The notes: generated from the letters alone by a model not told the origin. Shown: positions 44,993 to 54,103, numbered from the stretch's first letter. The stretch: DNA of 64,000 bases from Kitasatospora aureofaciens (GCA_000720845.1 JODU01000003.1:248001-312000), one strand, 5' to 3'. Made by a program: numbers and translations.

Positions 44993-46000
44993 TCAGTCCT
45001 TCCGGAGGAGGGCGGCGGCGTTGCCGCCCCGGACGGCGTGGAAGTCGGCCTCGGGCAGTCGTGCGGCGCGCAGGGCGCCGAGCGGGTCCTCGGTGCCCAT
45101 GTCGAAGGGGAAGTCCGAGCCGAGCAGCACCCGGTCGGCCCCGGCCGCCCGCACCAGCTCCCGCAGCACGTGCGGGTCGTGGACGAGGGAGTCGAAGTAC
45201 AGCCGCTTCAGGTAGCTGCTGGGCGGGTGCGCGCACCCGGCGCCCGCGTCGGTGCGGGCCGACCAGGCGTGGTCGGAGCGGCCGATGTGGGTGGGCAGGT
45301 AGCCGCCGCCGTGCGCCGCGATCAGCCGCAGGCCCGGGTGCCGGTCGAGGACACCGGAGAAGATCAGGTGGGAGAGGGCGACGGCGTTCTCGGTGGGCTG
45401 GCCGACGGTGTTGGACAGGTACCACTGGTCCAGCCGCTCGTCGAGGGTGCAGCCGAAGGGGTGCAGGAAGACGAGCGCGCCGGTCTCCTCGGCCCGGGAC
45501 CAGAAGGGCTCGTAGGCCGGGTCGGACAGCTCGCGGCCGGGGGCGTGGCTGGAGATCTCTACCCCGGCCAGGCCCTGGCGCCGGGCGTGGTCCAGGGCGC
45601 GGACCGCCTGCTCCGGATGCTGGAGCGGGGCCAGCCCGAGTCCGCGCAGCCGCTCGGGGGCGGCCGAACAGTGCGCGGCCGTGGCCTCGTTGGCGAGCCG
45701 GTACAGCTTCTCGGCGGTGTGCTCGTCGGCCCAGTAGTGGTAGTGCGAGGGGGAAGGGCTGACCAGCTGGACGTCCACGCCCTGGGCGTCCATCGCGGCC
45801 AGCCGCACGGCCGGGTCGGTCAGCCTCGGGATGCGCTCGCGCACCATGGGGCCGCTGACGGCGAGGGCGTCGGGGCCGTTGCGCCGGGCGTCCAGCTCCT
45901 TGGCCTCGGCGTGTCCGGGCAGACCGGCGACCAGCGCCTCGACCTCGGGCAGCAGGACGTGGGCGTGCACGTCCACGGTGGGTGTGTCCACTGCGGTCAC
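44993..46000 (-). CDS. Amidohydrolase 2 family (ACMSD-like decarboxylase or hydrolase)
   Basis: 335 residues. N-terminal metal motif VDVHAHVLLPE (about 8-18), a His in FLHPFG, another in AHGGGYLPTHIGR, and Asp in LLGSDFPFDMG. The family contains aminocarboxymuconate-semialdehyde and hydroxybenzoate decarboxylases. In this operon it most likely decarboxylates an aromatic or ring-cleavage acid. GTG 46000 overlaps the monooxygenase stop. Confidence 0.9.
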   Translation of the reverse strand: MTAVDTPTVDVHAHVLLPEVEALVAGLPGHAEAKELDARRNGPDALAVSGPMVRERIPRLTDPAVRLAAMDAQGVDVQLVSPSPSHYHYWADEHTAEKLYRLANEATAAHCSAAPERLRGLGLAPLQHPEQAVRALDHARRQGLAGVEISSHAPGRELSDPAYEPFWSRAEETGALVFLHPFGCTLDERLDQWYLSNTVGQPTENAVALSHLIFSGVLDRHPGLRLIAAHGGGYLPTHIGRSDHAWSARTDAGAGCAHPPSSYLKRLYFDSLVHDPHVLRELVRAAGADRVLLGSDFPFDMGTEDPLGALRAARLPEADFHAVRGGNAAALLRKD

Positions 46001-47127
46001 GGCAGCTCCCTCAGCATGGTCATGGTGCGGGCCATCAGGCCGGGCACATCGGCGTCGCGCACCCCGTCGAGCTGCCACTGCCCGATCTGCACGGACGCCT
46101 CGACGACCGGGCGGACGCGGGCGATCCGCCGGTCGTGGTACGCCTGGAACAGGGCGTCGTCCCACTCGTCGGACCCGGTCAGCATCTGCGCGAGCACCCA
46201 GGCGTCCTCCAGGGACAGCGCGGCGCCCTGGGCGAGGGTGGGCGGACAGCAGTGCGCGGCATCCCCGACGAGAACGACGCGGCCGCGGTGCCAGGACCCC
46301 TCGACCAGCAGCCGGTCGAACCAGGTGTAGTTGACCTTCGCCGGGTCGGTGATGTGCTCGGTGATCTCCGGCCAGCAGCCGCCGTAGTGCCGGGTCAGGC
46401 GGCGCATCTCGTCCGCGTACGACTCGGGCGGTATCGCGGCGCGGTCGCGGTTGGCCTCGACGACGTACGCGTACAGCGTGGTCTCGCTGGTCGGGCAGTA
46501 GCCGGCGATGTAGGCCGGGCCGCCGTAGGCGAGGTCGGTGCGGGTCACGCCGGCGGGGCGCGGGGCGGCGATGCGCCAGATGGCCATGCCGGTCGGTTCG
46601 GGCTTGTCCGTGATGCCGATCGCGGCGCGGGTGGCGGAACCGAGGCCGTCGGCGGCGACCACGAGGTCGTAGCGGCCCTCGGCGCCGTCGCTGAAGCGGA
46701 CGCAGACGCCTTCGGCGTCCTGGTCCAGGATCTCGGCGGTGGTACCCAGCCGGACCGACGCGCCGCCGGCCCGCACGGCATCGATGAGGATCCGCTGGAG
46801 CCGCGGGCGCTGCATGCCGACGGTGGCGGGCAGGTCGTCGCCACCGGTGCGCAGGTCGTCCTGGGCGTGCAGGACGGTGCCGTCGGGGGCGGTGATGCCG
46901 ACCGAGCCGAAGCCGAAACCGGACGCCTCCACCTGTTCCCAGACCCCGAGTTCGCGCAGGACGCGAAGGGCGTTGCCCTGGAGGGTGATGCCGGAGCCCG
47001 CGGTGGCGTTCCAGTCGTCCTTGGCCTCGATCAGGTCCACCTGGAGGCCGGCCCGGTCCAGCAGGACCGTCACGGCGTTGCCGGCCGCGCCCCCGCCGAT
47101 CACCAGGACCTTACGGGCTTTGCTCAT
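45997..47127 (-). CDS. FAD-dependent aromatic monooxygenase
   Basis: 376 residues. FAD motif VLVIGGGAAGNAVTVLLDRA at about 8-27 and the second, GDAAHCCPPTLAQGAALSLE, at about 297-316, of the PHBH-type single-component flavin hydroxylase group. YDLVVAADGLGSATR is the conserved DG motif. It would hydroxylate the ring before extradiol cleavage. ATG 47127 follows GGGAGTTCCCC. 23 bp after the cyclase stop. Confidence 0.93.
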   Translation of the reverse strand: MSKARKVLVIGGGAAGNAVTVLLDRAGLQVDLIEAKDDWNATAGSGITLQGNALRVLRELGVWEQVEASGFGFGSVGITAPDGTVLHAQDDLRTGGDDLPATVGMQRPRLQRILIDAVRAGGASVRLGTTAEILDQDAEGVCVRFSDGAEGRYDLVVAADGLGSATRAAIGITDKPEPTGMAIWRIAAPRPAGVTRTDLAYGGPAYIAGYCPTSETTLYAYVVEANRDRAAIPPESYADEMRRLTRHYGGCWPEITEHITDPAKVNYTWFDRLLVEGSWHRGRVVLVGDAAHCCPPTLAQGAALSLEDAWVLAQMLTGSDEWDDALFQAYHDRRIARVRPVVEASVQIGQWQLDGVRDADVPGLMARTMTMLRELP

Positions 47128-47150
47128 GGGGAACTCCCTTGTTCCGCTGG

Positions 47151-48113
47151 TTACTTGACGGCGATCGGGTTGACGGGTGAGCCGACGGCCCCGGTGATGG
47201 GCAGGGGAGCCGCGGTGAGCCAGAAGTCGTACACACCGTCGGCGGCGCAGTCCGCGGCGAGCGCGTCCAGGTCCCACATCTCGCCGATCAGCAGGCCGAT
47301 GTGCGGGATGGCGACCTGGTGCAGCGGCTGGAAGGCGTGCTCGAACTCGTTCGGTCGGACCTCGAAGCCCCACGTGTCGGTGGCGATCGCGGCGATCTCG
47401 CTGCCGTGCAGCCAGCCGGCCGTGGTGAACGACAGGCCGGGGGCCGCCCCTCCGGCGTAGTCGCCCCAGCCGTCGCGGCGCACCCGGGCGAGCTGGCCGG
47501 TGCGGACCAGGACGATGTCGCCGCGCCCTACCCGCACACCGTGCGCCTCGGCCGTCGCGGTCAGGTGCTCCTCGGTGATCGCGAAGCCGTCCGGCAGCTC
47601 CCCGTCCTCGCCGACGACCCGGCCGACGTCCAGGAGCACCCCGCGTCCGGCGACGTGCGGGGCCATGTGCTCGATGCCGGTGACCAGGTCGCCGTCGGAG
47701 GTGACGACCTGCTCGGCGGGACGGCCGTTCCACGCCTTGCCGTGGTCGAAGATGTGGCCGAGCCCGTCCCACTGGGTGGAGCACTGCAGCGGCATCGCGA
47801 TGACGTCGTCGGCGCCGCCGATGCCGTGCGGCAGGCCCTGGTTGCCGAGGGCGGCGTCGGTGCCGGTGTCCAGCATGGTGTGCACCGGGTTGGTGCGGCG
47901 GCGCCAGCCCTTCTGCGGGCCGTCGATGTCGAAGCGCTGCGAGAGCGAGAAGCTGACGCCCCGCCGGACCAGTGCGGCACCCTCGCGGCGCTTGGTCCCG
48001 TCGAGGAAGTTGAGCGTGCCGAGCACGTCGTCCTCGCCCCAGCGGTTCCAGTTGGAGCACGCCTTCGCGGTCCGGGCGATCGAGCCCTCGGGGTCGGTGC
48101 GGTCCGGCGTCAC
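47151..48113 (-). CDS. Cyclase family hydrolase
   Basis: 320 residues of the Mn-dependent cyclase/kynurenine-formamidase fold. The core MPLQCSTQWDGLGHIFDHGK (about 106-125) replaces the classical HxGTHxDxPxH, as in the subgroup whose members hydrolyse cyclic amides (isatin hydrolase is one known relative). The C-terminal LPITGAVGSPVNPIAVK is typical. GTG overlaps the FAH stop by 4 bp. It may open a lactam or lactone of the substrate, or a ring-cleavage product. Confidence 0.88.
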   Translation of the reverse strand: MTPDRTDPEGSIARTAKACSNWNRWGEDDVLGTLNFLDGTKRREGAALVRRGVSFSLSQRFDIDGPQKGWRRRTNPVHTMLDTGTDAALGNQGLPHGIGGADDVIAMPLQCSTQWDGLGHIFDHGKAWNGRPAEQVVTSDGDLVTGIEHMAPHVAGRGVLLDVGRVVGEDGELPDGFAITEEHLTATAEAHGVRVGRGDIVLVRTGQLARVRRDGWGDYAGGAAPGLSFTTAGWLHGSEIAAIATDTWGFEVRPNEFEHAFQPLHQVAIPHIGLLIGEMWDLDALAADCAADGVYDFWLTAAPLPITGAVGSPVNPIAVK

Positions 48114-49111
48114 CGGGTCACCTCCGCCACGCAGCGGGTGCGCTGGGCGCCGAGCCCGGTGATGGAGGCGTCCATGACGTCGCCGTCACGCAGCAGCCGG
48201 CCCCAGTGCATGCCGTTGCCGGCCGGGGAGCCGGTGAGCACCAGGTCGCCGGGCAGCAGCCGGGCGGTCTGCGAGGCGTAGGACACCATCCGCGCCACGT
48301 TGAAGATCATGTCCTTGGTGGACTCGTCCTGCATGGTCTCGCCGTTGAGCTTCAGCGTGAGGCGCAGGTCGCCCGGGTCCGCGAGGGAGGCGGCGGGCAC
48401 GATCCAGGGGCCGAGCGGGGTGAATCCCGGCGCGTTCTTGCTCCGCAGCCAGTCGGTACCGATCTGCGGCATGTCCCGGCGGAAGACGGTGGCGCGGTCG
48501 GTGAGGTCGTTGGCGATGGTGTAGCCGGCGACGTGGCCGAGGGCCTCCTCGACGGACACCCGGTGGGCCGGGCGGCCGATGACCGCGGCCAGCTCCAGCT
48601 CCCAGTCGGGCTTCTCGGCCCAGGTGGGCAGTACGACGTCGTCGTAGGGCCCGGTGATCGCGCTCGGCAGCCCGATGAACACGTACGGCAGGTCCTCGGC
48701 GGCCCGCCGGTCCATGATGTCAGCCGCCTCCGCGCGCCGCTCCTCCTCCGGCCGGTCGTCGTCCGGGGCCCGGTGGGCGACGTGCAGGTCGATCACGTGC
48801 TGCCGGTAGTTGGCCCCCGACTGGAACACCTGGCGCGGCTCCACCGGAGCGTGCGCCCGGAACTGCGCCAGCGGCCCGCGTACGGGGCCGGCGGCGCCGG
48901 CCAGTGCGGTCAGCCTCGGCAGCACCGCGTCCCAGTCGTCCAGGACCCCCCGCACGGTCAGCGAGGCGTCGCCCAGGGCGGACCGCAGATCGATCACCTG
49001 GGCGTCGGGAGTGACGAGAGCGGGGAAGGCGGGGCCCTCGGGAGCGGAAAGGGTGGCCAGGGCGAAGGGTCCGGCGAAGGGGGCGGACGCGGCTTCAGGT
49101 TTCACGGACAT
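48110..49111 (-). CDS. Fumarylacetoacetate hydrolase family protein (2)
   Basis: 333 residues. FAH core with VFQSGANYRQHVIDLHVAHR, the metal site WELELAAVIGRPAHRVS, and GDLVLTGSPAGNG (the usual GTxxG loop). Differs from the second family member at 42937 in having an N-terminal extension of about 90 residues, as in 2-keto-4-pentenoate hydratase/isomerase-like FAH proteins. First gene of the operon, with the divergent LysR promoter in front. Confidence 0.91.
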   Translation of the reverse strand: MSVKPEAASAPFAGPFALATLSAPEGPAFPALVTPDAQVIDLRSALGDASLTVRGVLDDWDAVLPRLTALAGAAGPVRGPLAQFRAHAPVEPRQVFQSGANYRQHVIDLHVAHRAPDDDRPEEERRAEAADIMDRRAAEDLPYVFIGLPSAITGPYDDVVLPTWAEKPDWELELAAVIGRPAHRVSVEEALGHVAGYTIANDLTDRATVFRRDMPQIGTDWLRSKNAPGFTPLGPWIVPAASLADPGDLRLTLKLNGETMQDESTKDMIFNVARMVSYASQTARLLPGDLVLTGSPAGNGMHWGRLLRDGDVMDASITGLGAQRTRCVAEVTR

Positions 49112-49174
49112 GTCCTCCTGATTGCGATGGCACTAATGTGGACTCGCCACCCGTGATCAGGGAAATAGATTCCG

Positions 49175-49191
49175 TGGATGACGGCCATCCA
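49175..49191. promoter_or_regulatory. LysR operator candidate between the divergent genes
   Basis: TGGATG-ACGGC-CATCCA is a perfect palindrome 48 bp before the LysR start. Another symmetric element, GGAA-ATAGA-TTCC, precedes it at about 49160. A T-N11-A pattern occurs nearby in ATTGCGATGGCACTAAT. A similar TGGAT/ATCCA palindrome follows the gene at 50217-50233. Confidence 0.55.
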
Positions 49192-49238
49192 TCCGCCGAA
49201 TTCGTGCAGGTCGTCGCAGGACAGCTAGGAAAACCGCC

Positions 49239-50195
49239 GTGAATCTCAGTCGCCTGGACCTCAACCTCGTCGTCGCCCTGCGCGCCCTGCTGGAGGAGCG
49301 CAACGTCACCCGCGCCGGGCAGCGCGTCGGCCTGAGCCAGCCGGCGATGAGCGCGGCGCTCTCCCGGCTGCGCCGGCACTTCGACGACGACCTGCTGGCC
49401 CGGGTCGGCGGCCACTACGAACTCACCGCCCTCGGACAGGTCCTCCTCGACCGCGCCTCCACCGCCTACGAGCTGCTGGAACGCCTCTTCGCCAGCCAGG
49501 CGGACTTCGACCCCGCCAGTGAGAGCCGTGAGTTCAAACTCGTGGCGTCCGACTACGCGGTCGCCGTCTTCGGAGCCGAACTCGCCCGGGTCGTGCACCA
49601 GGAGGCCCCCGGCATCCGGCTGCGCTTCGCCCAGACGCCGACCACCGTGGTGGACGCCACGGACACCCTGCTCAGCGCCACCGACGGTCTGCTCATGCCG
49701 CACGGCGTCATCAGCGACTTCCCCGCCACCGACCTCTACCAGGACCGGTGGGTCTTCCTCGTCGCCGACGACCACCCGAGCGTCGACGACCGGCTGACCC
49801 GGGAGGACCTGGCCCGGCTGCCCTGGGTCACCTACCAGCGCACCTACGACGCCCCGGCCGTCCGCCAGCTCGGCATGCTGGGCATCGAGCCCCGCGTCGA
49901 GGTCTCCGTCGACAGCTTCCAGATCATGCCGCTGCTGGTCAGCGGAACCCGGCGCATCGGCCTGATCCAGGCCCGCCTCGCCCGGCTCCTGGCGCCGCTC
50001 GCCGCCGTACGCGTGGTGGAGCCGCCCTACGAGGCGGTGCCCCTGCGGGAGGCGCTGTGGTGGCACCCGGTGCACACCCACGACGCGGCCCACATCTGGC
50101 TGCGTGAGACGGCCGCGCGGGTCGGCAGACGGATGGCGGACGAGCCCGGGGGTGAGCGGCGCCCGCCGCACGTGGACGACGCCCGGCGCACGTGA
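49239..50195 (+). CDS. LysR family transcriptional regulator
   Basis: 318 residues. Winged HTH at about 5-62 (LVVALRALLEERNVTRAGQR; LSQPAMSAALSRLRRHFDDD) of the NodD-like branch (NLSRLDLNLVVAL). The effector domain follows from about 95. GTG 49239 follows AAAACCGCC. Divergent from the ring-cleavage operon, which it should activate in response to an aromatic inducer. Confidence 0.94.
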   Translation: MNLSRLDLNLVVALRALLEERNVTRAGQRVGLSQPAMSAALSRLRRHFDDDLLARVGGHYELTALGQVLLDRASTAYELLERLFASQADFDPASESREFKLVASDYAVAVFGAELARVVHQEAPGIRLRFAQTPTTVVDATDTLLSATDGLLMPHGVISDFPATDLYQDRWVFLVADDHPSVDDRLTREDLARLPWVTYQRTYDAPAVRQLGMLGIEPRVEVSVDSFQIMPLLVSGTRRIGLIQARLARLLAPLAAVRVVEPPYEAVPLREALWWHPVHTHDAAHIWLRETAARVGRRMADEPGGERRPPHVDDARRT

Positions 50196-50216
50196 ACAGG
50201 GACGTCATCCACAGGA

Positions 50217-50233
50217 CGGATGGATTCCATCCG
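50217..50233. promoter_or_regulatory. Palindrome after the LysR gene
   Basis: CGGATGG-ATT-CCATCCG, perfect 7-bp arms, 21 bp after the LysR stop. It shares the GGATG/CATCC half-site with the operator candidate at 49175-49191. Either a short terminator or a second operator. Confidence 0.4.
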
Positions 50234-50478
50234 CAAGGTGAATGGCGGCAGGGGTGGGCAGGGCGCCCGGCAGGACGCATGCTCGGACAGGGCCCGTCGG
50301 CGCCGTTCACGCTCGACGTCTTCTCCGGCAGCCGGACGATCCTCGTCCCCGGGGCCCCTGTCCCCGTACCGCCGGCCGGAGTCTCGCCGTGCTCGTTCCC
50401 CGTGCCGTCCCCTTCATCCCGCCGCCACACCGCACTCGGCGGCCGGCCACCGGTCAGCCGCGCGGACAGCCCCGCGGG
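50234..50478. other. Non-coding stretch before the pseudogenes
   Basis: About 245 bases with no recognisable gene. One plus-strand frame reads FTLDVFSGSRTILVPG, which might be a remnant of a secreted or sugar-related protein, but this is too weak to call. It lies beside two broken genes, so it may be decayed DNA. Confidence 0.4.
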
Positions 50479-50811
50479 TCAGGGCGCCTGGCGCCCTTGC
50501 GGCGCGCCGGTGGTGGAGCGCACCACCAGGCGGGGGGTCATCGTGGTCTGCATGGGCCGGTCCCTCCGGCTCTCGACGCGTTCGACGAGCATCCGGGCGG
50601 CGGCGGACCCCATGGTGTGTCCCGCCTGGTCCACGCTGGTCAGTTGCACGGGTGCCAGGGCGGCGAGCGCGGTGTTGTTGTAGCCGACGAGCGACAGGTC
50701 CCGCGGGATGCGCAGGCCGAGTTCGTGCGCGGCGCGGTAGACGCCCAGCGCGGCGACGTCCGCGCCCGTCATCACGGCGGTCGGCGGACGGTCCGCGGTC
50801 AGCAGCGTCAT
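50479..50811 (-). pseudogene. LacI family regulator, C-terminal remnant
   Basis: About 110 residues corresponding to the end of a LacI regulator: RPPTAVMTGADVAALGVYRA, then LRIPRDLSLVGYNNTALAAL, LTSVDQAGHTMGS and LVVRSTTG. The whole HTH and the first two thirds of the sugar-binding domain are missing; upstream sequence belongs to a P450 fragment on the opposite strand. The breakpoint is near 50811. Confidence 0.85.
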
Positions 50812-50837
50812 GCCCGGACACCGCGGACATCGGGGCG

Positions 50838-51365
50838 GCGGCCTGACCCGACGACGGACGACGCCTTCGAGGCCCTCGCGAACGCGTTCCCCCTGCGGGC
50901 CCTCCCCGACGCCGTCGGCCTCGGCCCGCACGGGAGAACCTGCTGCCCTACGGCGACACGGCCTTCAACGCCTTCGGACCGCGCAACGCCCTTGTCCAAG
51001 CCGACGCGCACCGGGTCGGGGACCTGTCGGCCTGGGTGAACGCCCAGTGCGCCCGCGAGGCGTCGAGCGAGGACGGCTTCGGCGCCCGGATCCGGGCGGC
51101 CGCCGACCGCGACCCGGACCGCTGGAGCGACCCCGACCGCTTCGACCTCACCCGCGATCCGTCGGGTCACGTCGGCTTCGGCATGGGCATCCACCAGTGC
51201 GTCGGCCGGCACGTCGCCCGCCCGGAGGCGGAGTCCCTGCTGGCCGCGCTCGCCCGCCGCGTCGGGCACCTCGAACTCGCCGGCGAGCCGAGGCGACACC
51301 TCAACAACACCCCGCGCTCCTGGGCCTCGCTTCCCGTGCGCGTCCGCCCGCACGCACAGGGGTGA
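50838..51365 (+). pseudogene. Cytochrome P450 remnant (truncated, frameshifted, internally deleted)
   Basis: Begins mid-protein (DDAFEALANAFPLRALPDAVGL), shifts frame near 50933, then continues with ENLLPYGDTAFNAFGPRN and VNAQCAREASSEDGFGARIR. It then jumps directly to DRDPDRWSDPDRFDLTRDPS, missing the I helix and ExxR region, and ends with the heme loop HVGFGMGIHQCVGRHVA and about 45 more residues. The join at AAADRDP suggests deletion between similar AAxxR stretches. No functional product expected. Confidence 0.85.
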
Positions 51366-51464
51366 CGTCCTGCGTCCGGTGGTGACCTCCGACGGCCGGA
51401 GGGCAGCCGGCCGGGCAGCCGACCCGCCGCACGACGGCACAAGCCGGTACGAAATACTCTCCCG

Positions 51465-51953
51465 ATGAGGTCACGGACTTCCCCGGCCGGCCGGGCGGTC
51501 ACGATACGGAGGGCCGTCGCACGGGATGCCAGGCGGCTCACGCGGCTCGTGCGTGACTCGGGCGCCTACGCGGACGAGTACGCTGCCGCGGTCGTGGACT
51601 ACCGGGTCGGACCCGATTACATCGAGGCCCACCGCGTCTTCGTGGCCGTCGGCGCCGACCAGGGCGGAGGCCGGGTCCTCGGGTTCTACTCGCTCGTCCT
51701 CGCACCGCCCGAGCTCGACCTGCTGTTCGTCGCCGACGGAGCGCAGGGAAGGGGGATCGGACGGCTGCTCGTCGCGCACATGAAGTCCGAGGCCCGTGCC
51801 GCCGGGCTCGACCGTGTCAAGGTCGTGTCGCATCCTCCCGCCGAGGGCTTCTACCACCGCGCGGGCGCGGTGCGGACCGGGACCGTACGGGCGAGCCCGC
51901 CGGCCGTGCCGTGGGATCGCCCGGAATTCGAGTTCCGCGTCGGTCCGGAATGA
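51465..51953 (+). CDS. GNAT family N-acetyltransferase
   Basis: 162 residues. Acetyl-CoA-binding motif A is LDLLFVADGAQGRGIGRLLV (about 85-104, Q-x2-G-x-G), followed by the FYHRAGAVRTG segment near the end. ATG 51465. Likely acetylates a small amine or protein N-terminus; target unknown. Unrelated to the pseudogenes before it. Confidence 0.88.
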   Translation: MRSRTSPAGRAVTIRRAVARDARRLTRLVRDSGAYADEYAAAVVDYRVGPDYIEAHRVFVAVGADQGGGRVLGFYSLVLAPPELDLLFVADGAQGRGIGRLLVAHMKSEARAAGLDRVKVVSHPPAEGFYHRAGAVRTGTVRASPPAVPWDRPEFEFRVGPE

Positions 51954-52032
51954 CGCGGTGTGCCGGTTCGCCCCGTCGTGGGGGGCCGGAGGCGACCGCC
52001 GGCATGAACCCGGCCGGGGCGACCGCGACGGA

Positions 52033-52962
52033 TCAGAGCGGCCCGGTCCAAGGAGAACGGCGGGTGGGCCGTGCCGTCCGGGATCGCGTGGCCGCCCAGC
52101 TGGCGAGGATCTTGAGCCGGTCCTCGGACGGGGTGCCGGGCTCGGCCGTGTAGACGATCAGGTCGTGCACGGCTCGGGACGACAGGGGGAGGTCGAGGGA
52201 CTGGAAGGTCAGTTCCAGGTGACCGACGTGGGGGTGCTGGAGCCGTTTGACGCCGTCGTGGCGCATCAGGACGTCGTGCGCGGCCCATTGGCCGCGGAAC
52301 TCGGGGCTGAGGGTGGACAGCTCGCCGACGAGTTCGCGCAGTGCCCGGTCGTGGGGCTCGCGCCCGGTCTCGGCGCGCAGCAGGGCGGCGGTGGCGGCAC
52401 CGGCGGCGTCCCAGTCGGGGAAGAAGTCGAGTGCACCGGGGTCGAGGAAGATGTAGCGGGCGATGTTGGGACGGCCGCGCTCGTCGGTGGTGGCGCTGTC
52501 GAACAGCGGCGCGAGCAGGGCTCGGGCCAGGGCGTTGCCGGCGACGATGTCCGTGCGGCCGTTGCGTACGAACGCCGAGGACATCGTCATGGAGTCGAGC
52601 AGCCACTGGACCCGGCGCGGGACCTCGACGTCCCTGCGACGCGACGGTGTGCGATGCGCGTGCCGCGACGACCGGGCCAGCTCGAACAGGTAGGCGCGTT
52701 CGTCGTCGTCCAGCCGCAGGGCACGGGCGACCGCGTCGAGGACGTCTTCGGACACGCCGCCGATGTGGCCCTTCTCCAGCCGCGTGTACCACTCCGTGCT
52801 AACGCCGGCGAGGACGGCGACCTCCTCGCGCCGCAGCCCGGCGACCCGGCGGCGGGCGTTGGTAGGCAGTCCGGCCTGCGCGGGGGTGATCCTGGCACGC
52901 CGGCCGGCGAGGAAGTCCCGGACGTCGCCGCGGTTCCCGGGCTGCTGGTCCATGTCATGCAT
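52033..52962 (-). CDS. MmyB-type helix-turn-helix regulator
   Basis: 309 residues: an XRE HTH at about 10-80 (RRVAGLRREEVAVLAGVSTE; YTRLEKGHIGGVSEDVLDAV) and a PAS-like MmyB ligand domain (VPRRVQWLLDSMTMSSAFVR; YIFLDPGALDFFPDWDAAGA; VYTAEPGTPSEDRLKILASW). Typical of Streptomyces regulators that sit beside an oxidoreductase they control. ATG 52953 is an alternative start. Divergent from the aldo/keto reductase. Confidence 0.9.
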   Translation of the reverse strand: MHDMDQQPGNRGDVRDFLAGRRARITPAQAGLPTNARRRVAGLRREEVAVLAGVSTEWYTRLEKGHIGGVSEDVLDAVARALRLDDDERAYLFELARSSRHAHRTPSRRRDVEVPRRVQWLLDSMTMSSAFVRNGRTDIVAGNALARALLAPLFDSATTDERGRPNIARYIFLDPGALDFFPDWDAAGAATAALLRAETGREPHDRALRELVGELSTLSPEFRGQWAAHDVLMRHDGVKRLQHPHVGHLELTFQSLDLPLSSRAVHDLIVYTAEPGTPSEDRLKILASWAATRSRTARPTRRSPWTGPL

Positions 52963-53100
52963 GCTAATCGCCGGTCAGGGCGTGAGGGGGGTCGAGCTTG
53001 TACCCCCCATGGACACGGCCTTCTCCGGTCGTGGCGACCGCGGTCTCCTGGGGTTCGGCCGTTCCGACACGGTCGTGAGAGCGAACAGCGGAGGCAAGAC

Positions 53101-54054
53101 ATGACGAGCAAGGCGCTGACGGTGCCGGCGGTGGCGTTGGGCACATGGGCCTGGGGGGACAGCGGAGAGGCCGGCGACGGCTACTTCGGCAGCCGGCTGA
53201 GCGAGTCCGGGCTGCGGGAGGTCGTCGAGAAGGCGCAGTCGAACGGGTTCACCTTGTGGGACACCGCCGTGGCGTACGGCCTGGGCCGGTCGGAGAGCGT
53301 CCTCGCCCGGGCGCTGTCGGGACTTCCCCGCGGCGAGTACCAGCTGTCGACGAAGTTCACCCCGCAGTTGGCGGGCGACGGCGACGATCCGGTCGCGGAC
53401 ATGCTGGACCAGAGCCTCGACCGACTGCGTACCGACTACGTGGATCTCTTCTGGATCCACAATCCCGCCGACGTGGCTCGATGGACGCCGTCCGTGATCC
53501 CGCTGCTCAGGAGCGGAAAGATCAAGCACATCGGCGTCTCCAACCACAACGTGGCCCAGATCGCTCTCGCCGATCGGATCCTCGGCGAGGCCGGCTTCCG
53601 CGTGGAGGCGGTCCAGAACCACTACAGCCTCCTGTACCGGGGCTCTGAGCGCGCGGGCATCCTCGACCACTGCCGCGAGCACGACGTGCGGTTCTTCTCG
53701 TACATGGTCCTCGAGCAAGGAGCGCTGACCGGCAGGTACAGCCCGGCGAACCCGCTGCCGGAGGGGAGCAGCCGGGCGGCCGTGTACAACGGCGTCCTGC
53801 CCCGGCTGCGGGAGCTGACGGACCGGATGGAGGCGATCGGCAGGGACCGGGGCGCGTCCGCCGCCGATGTCGCCACCGCCTGGGCCGTCGCCAAGGGGAC
53901 CACCCCGATCGTCGGGGTCACGAAGGCGGCTCACGTCGACGGGTTGGTCCGGGCTCGGGGCGTCGAGCTGGGCGACGAGGAGATCGCCGAACTGGAGGCG
54001 CTGGCGGACGCCGCGGACGTCGACACGCGCGGCTGGTGGGAGCAGGCGATGTAG
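53101..54054 (+). CDS. Aldo/keto reductase
   Basis: 317 residues, TIM-barrel NAD(P)H reductase. FTLWDTAVAYGLGRSESVLA (about 45-64) holds the catalytic Asp and Tyr, K in QLSTKFTP, and the NADP-binding end IVGVTKAAHVDGLVRA (about 278-293). His in DLFWIHNPADV completes the tetrad. ATG 53101 is supported by GGAGGCAAGAC upstream. Product of the divergent gene pair with the MmyB-type regulator; substrate unknown. Confidence 0.92.
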   Translation: MTSKALTVPAVALGTWAWGDSGEAGDGYFGSRLSESGLREVVEKAQSNGFTLWDTAVAYGLGRSESVLARALSGLPRGEYQLSTKFTPQLAGDGDDPVADMLDQSLDRLRTDYVDLFWIHNPADVARWTPSVIPLLRSGKIKHIGVSNHNVAQIALADRILGEAGFRVEAVQNHYSLLYRGSERAGILDHCREHDVRFFSYMVLEQGALTGRYSPANPLPEGSSRAAVYNGVLPRLRELTDRMEAIGRDRGASAADVATAWAVAKGTTPIVGVTKAAHVDGLVRARGVELGDEEIAELEALADAADVDTRGWWEQAM

Positions 54055-54103
54055 CTGCCCGGGGTCCCGCCCGTACGTGACGGTGCTGCTCAGGGAGCTG
54101 TCA

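Noticed and set aside
50234..50478. Glycosidase or secreted-protein fragment (FTLDVFSGSRTILVPG)
   Set aside because: Too short and not matched to a family I can name.
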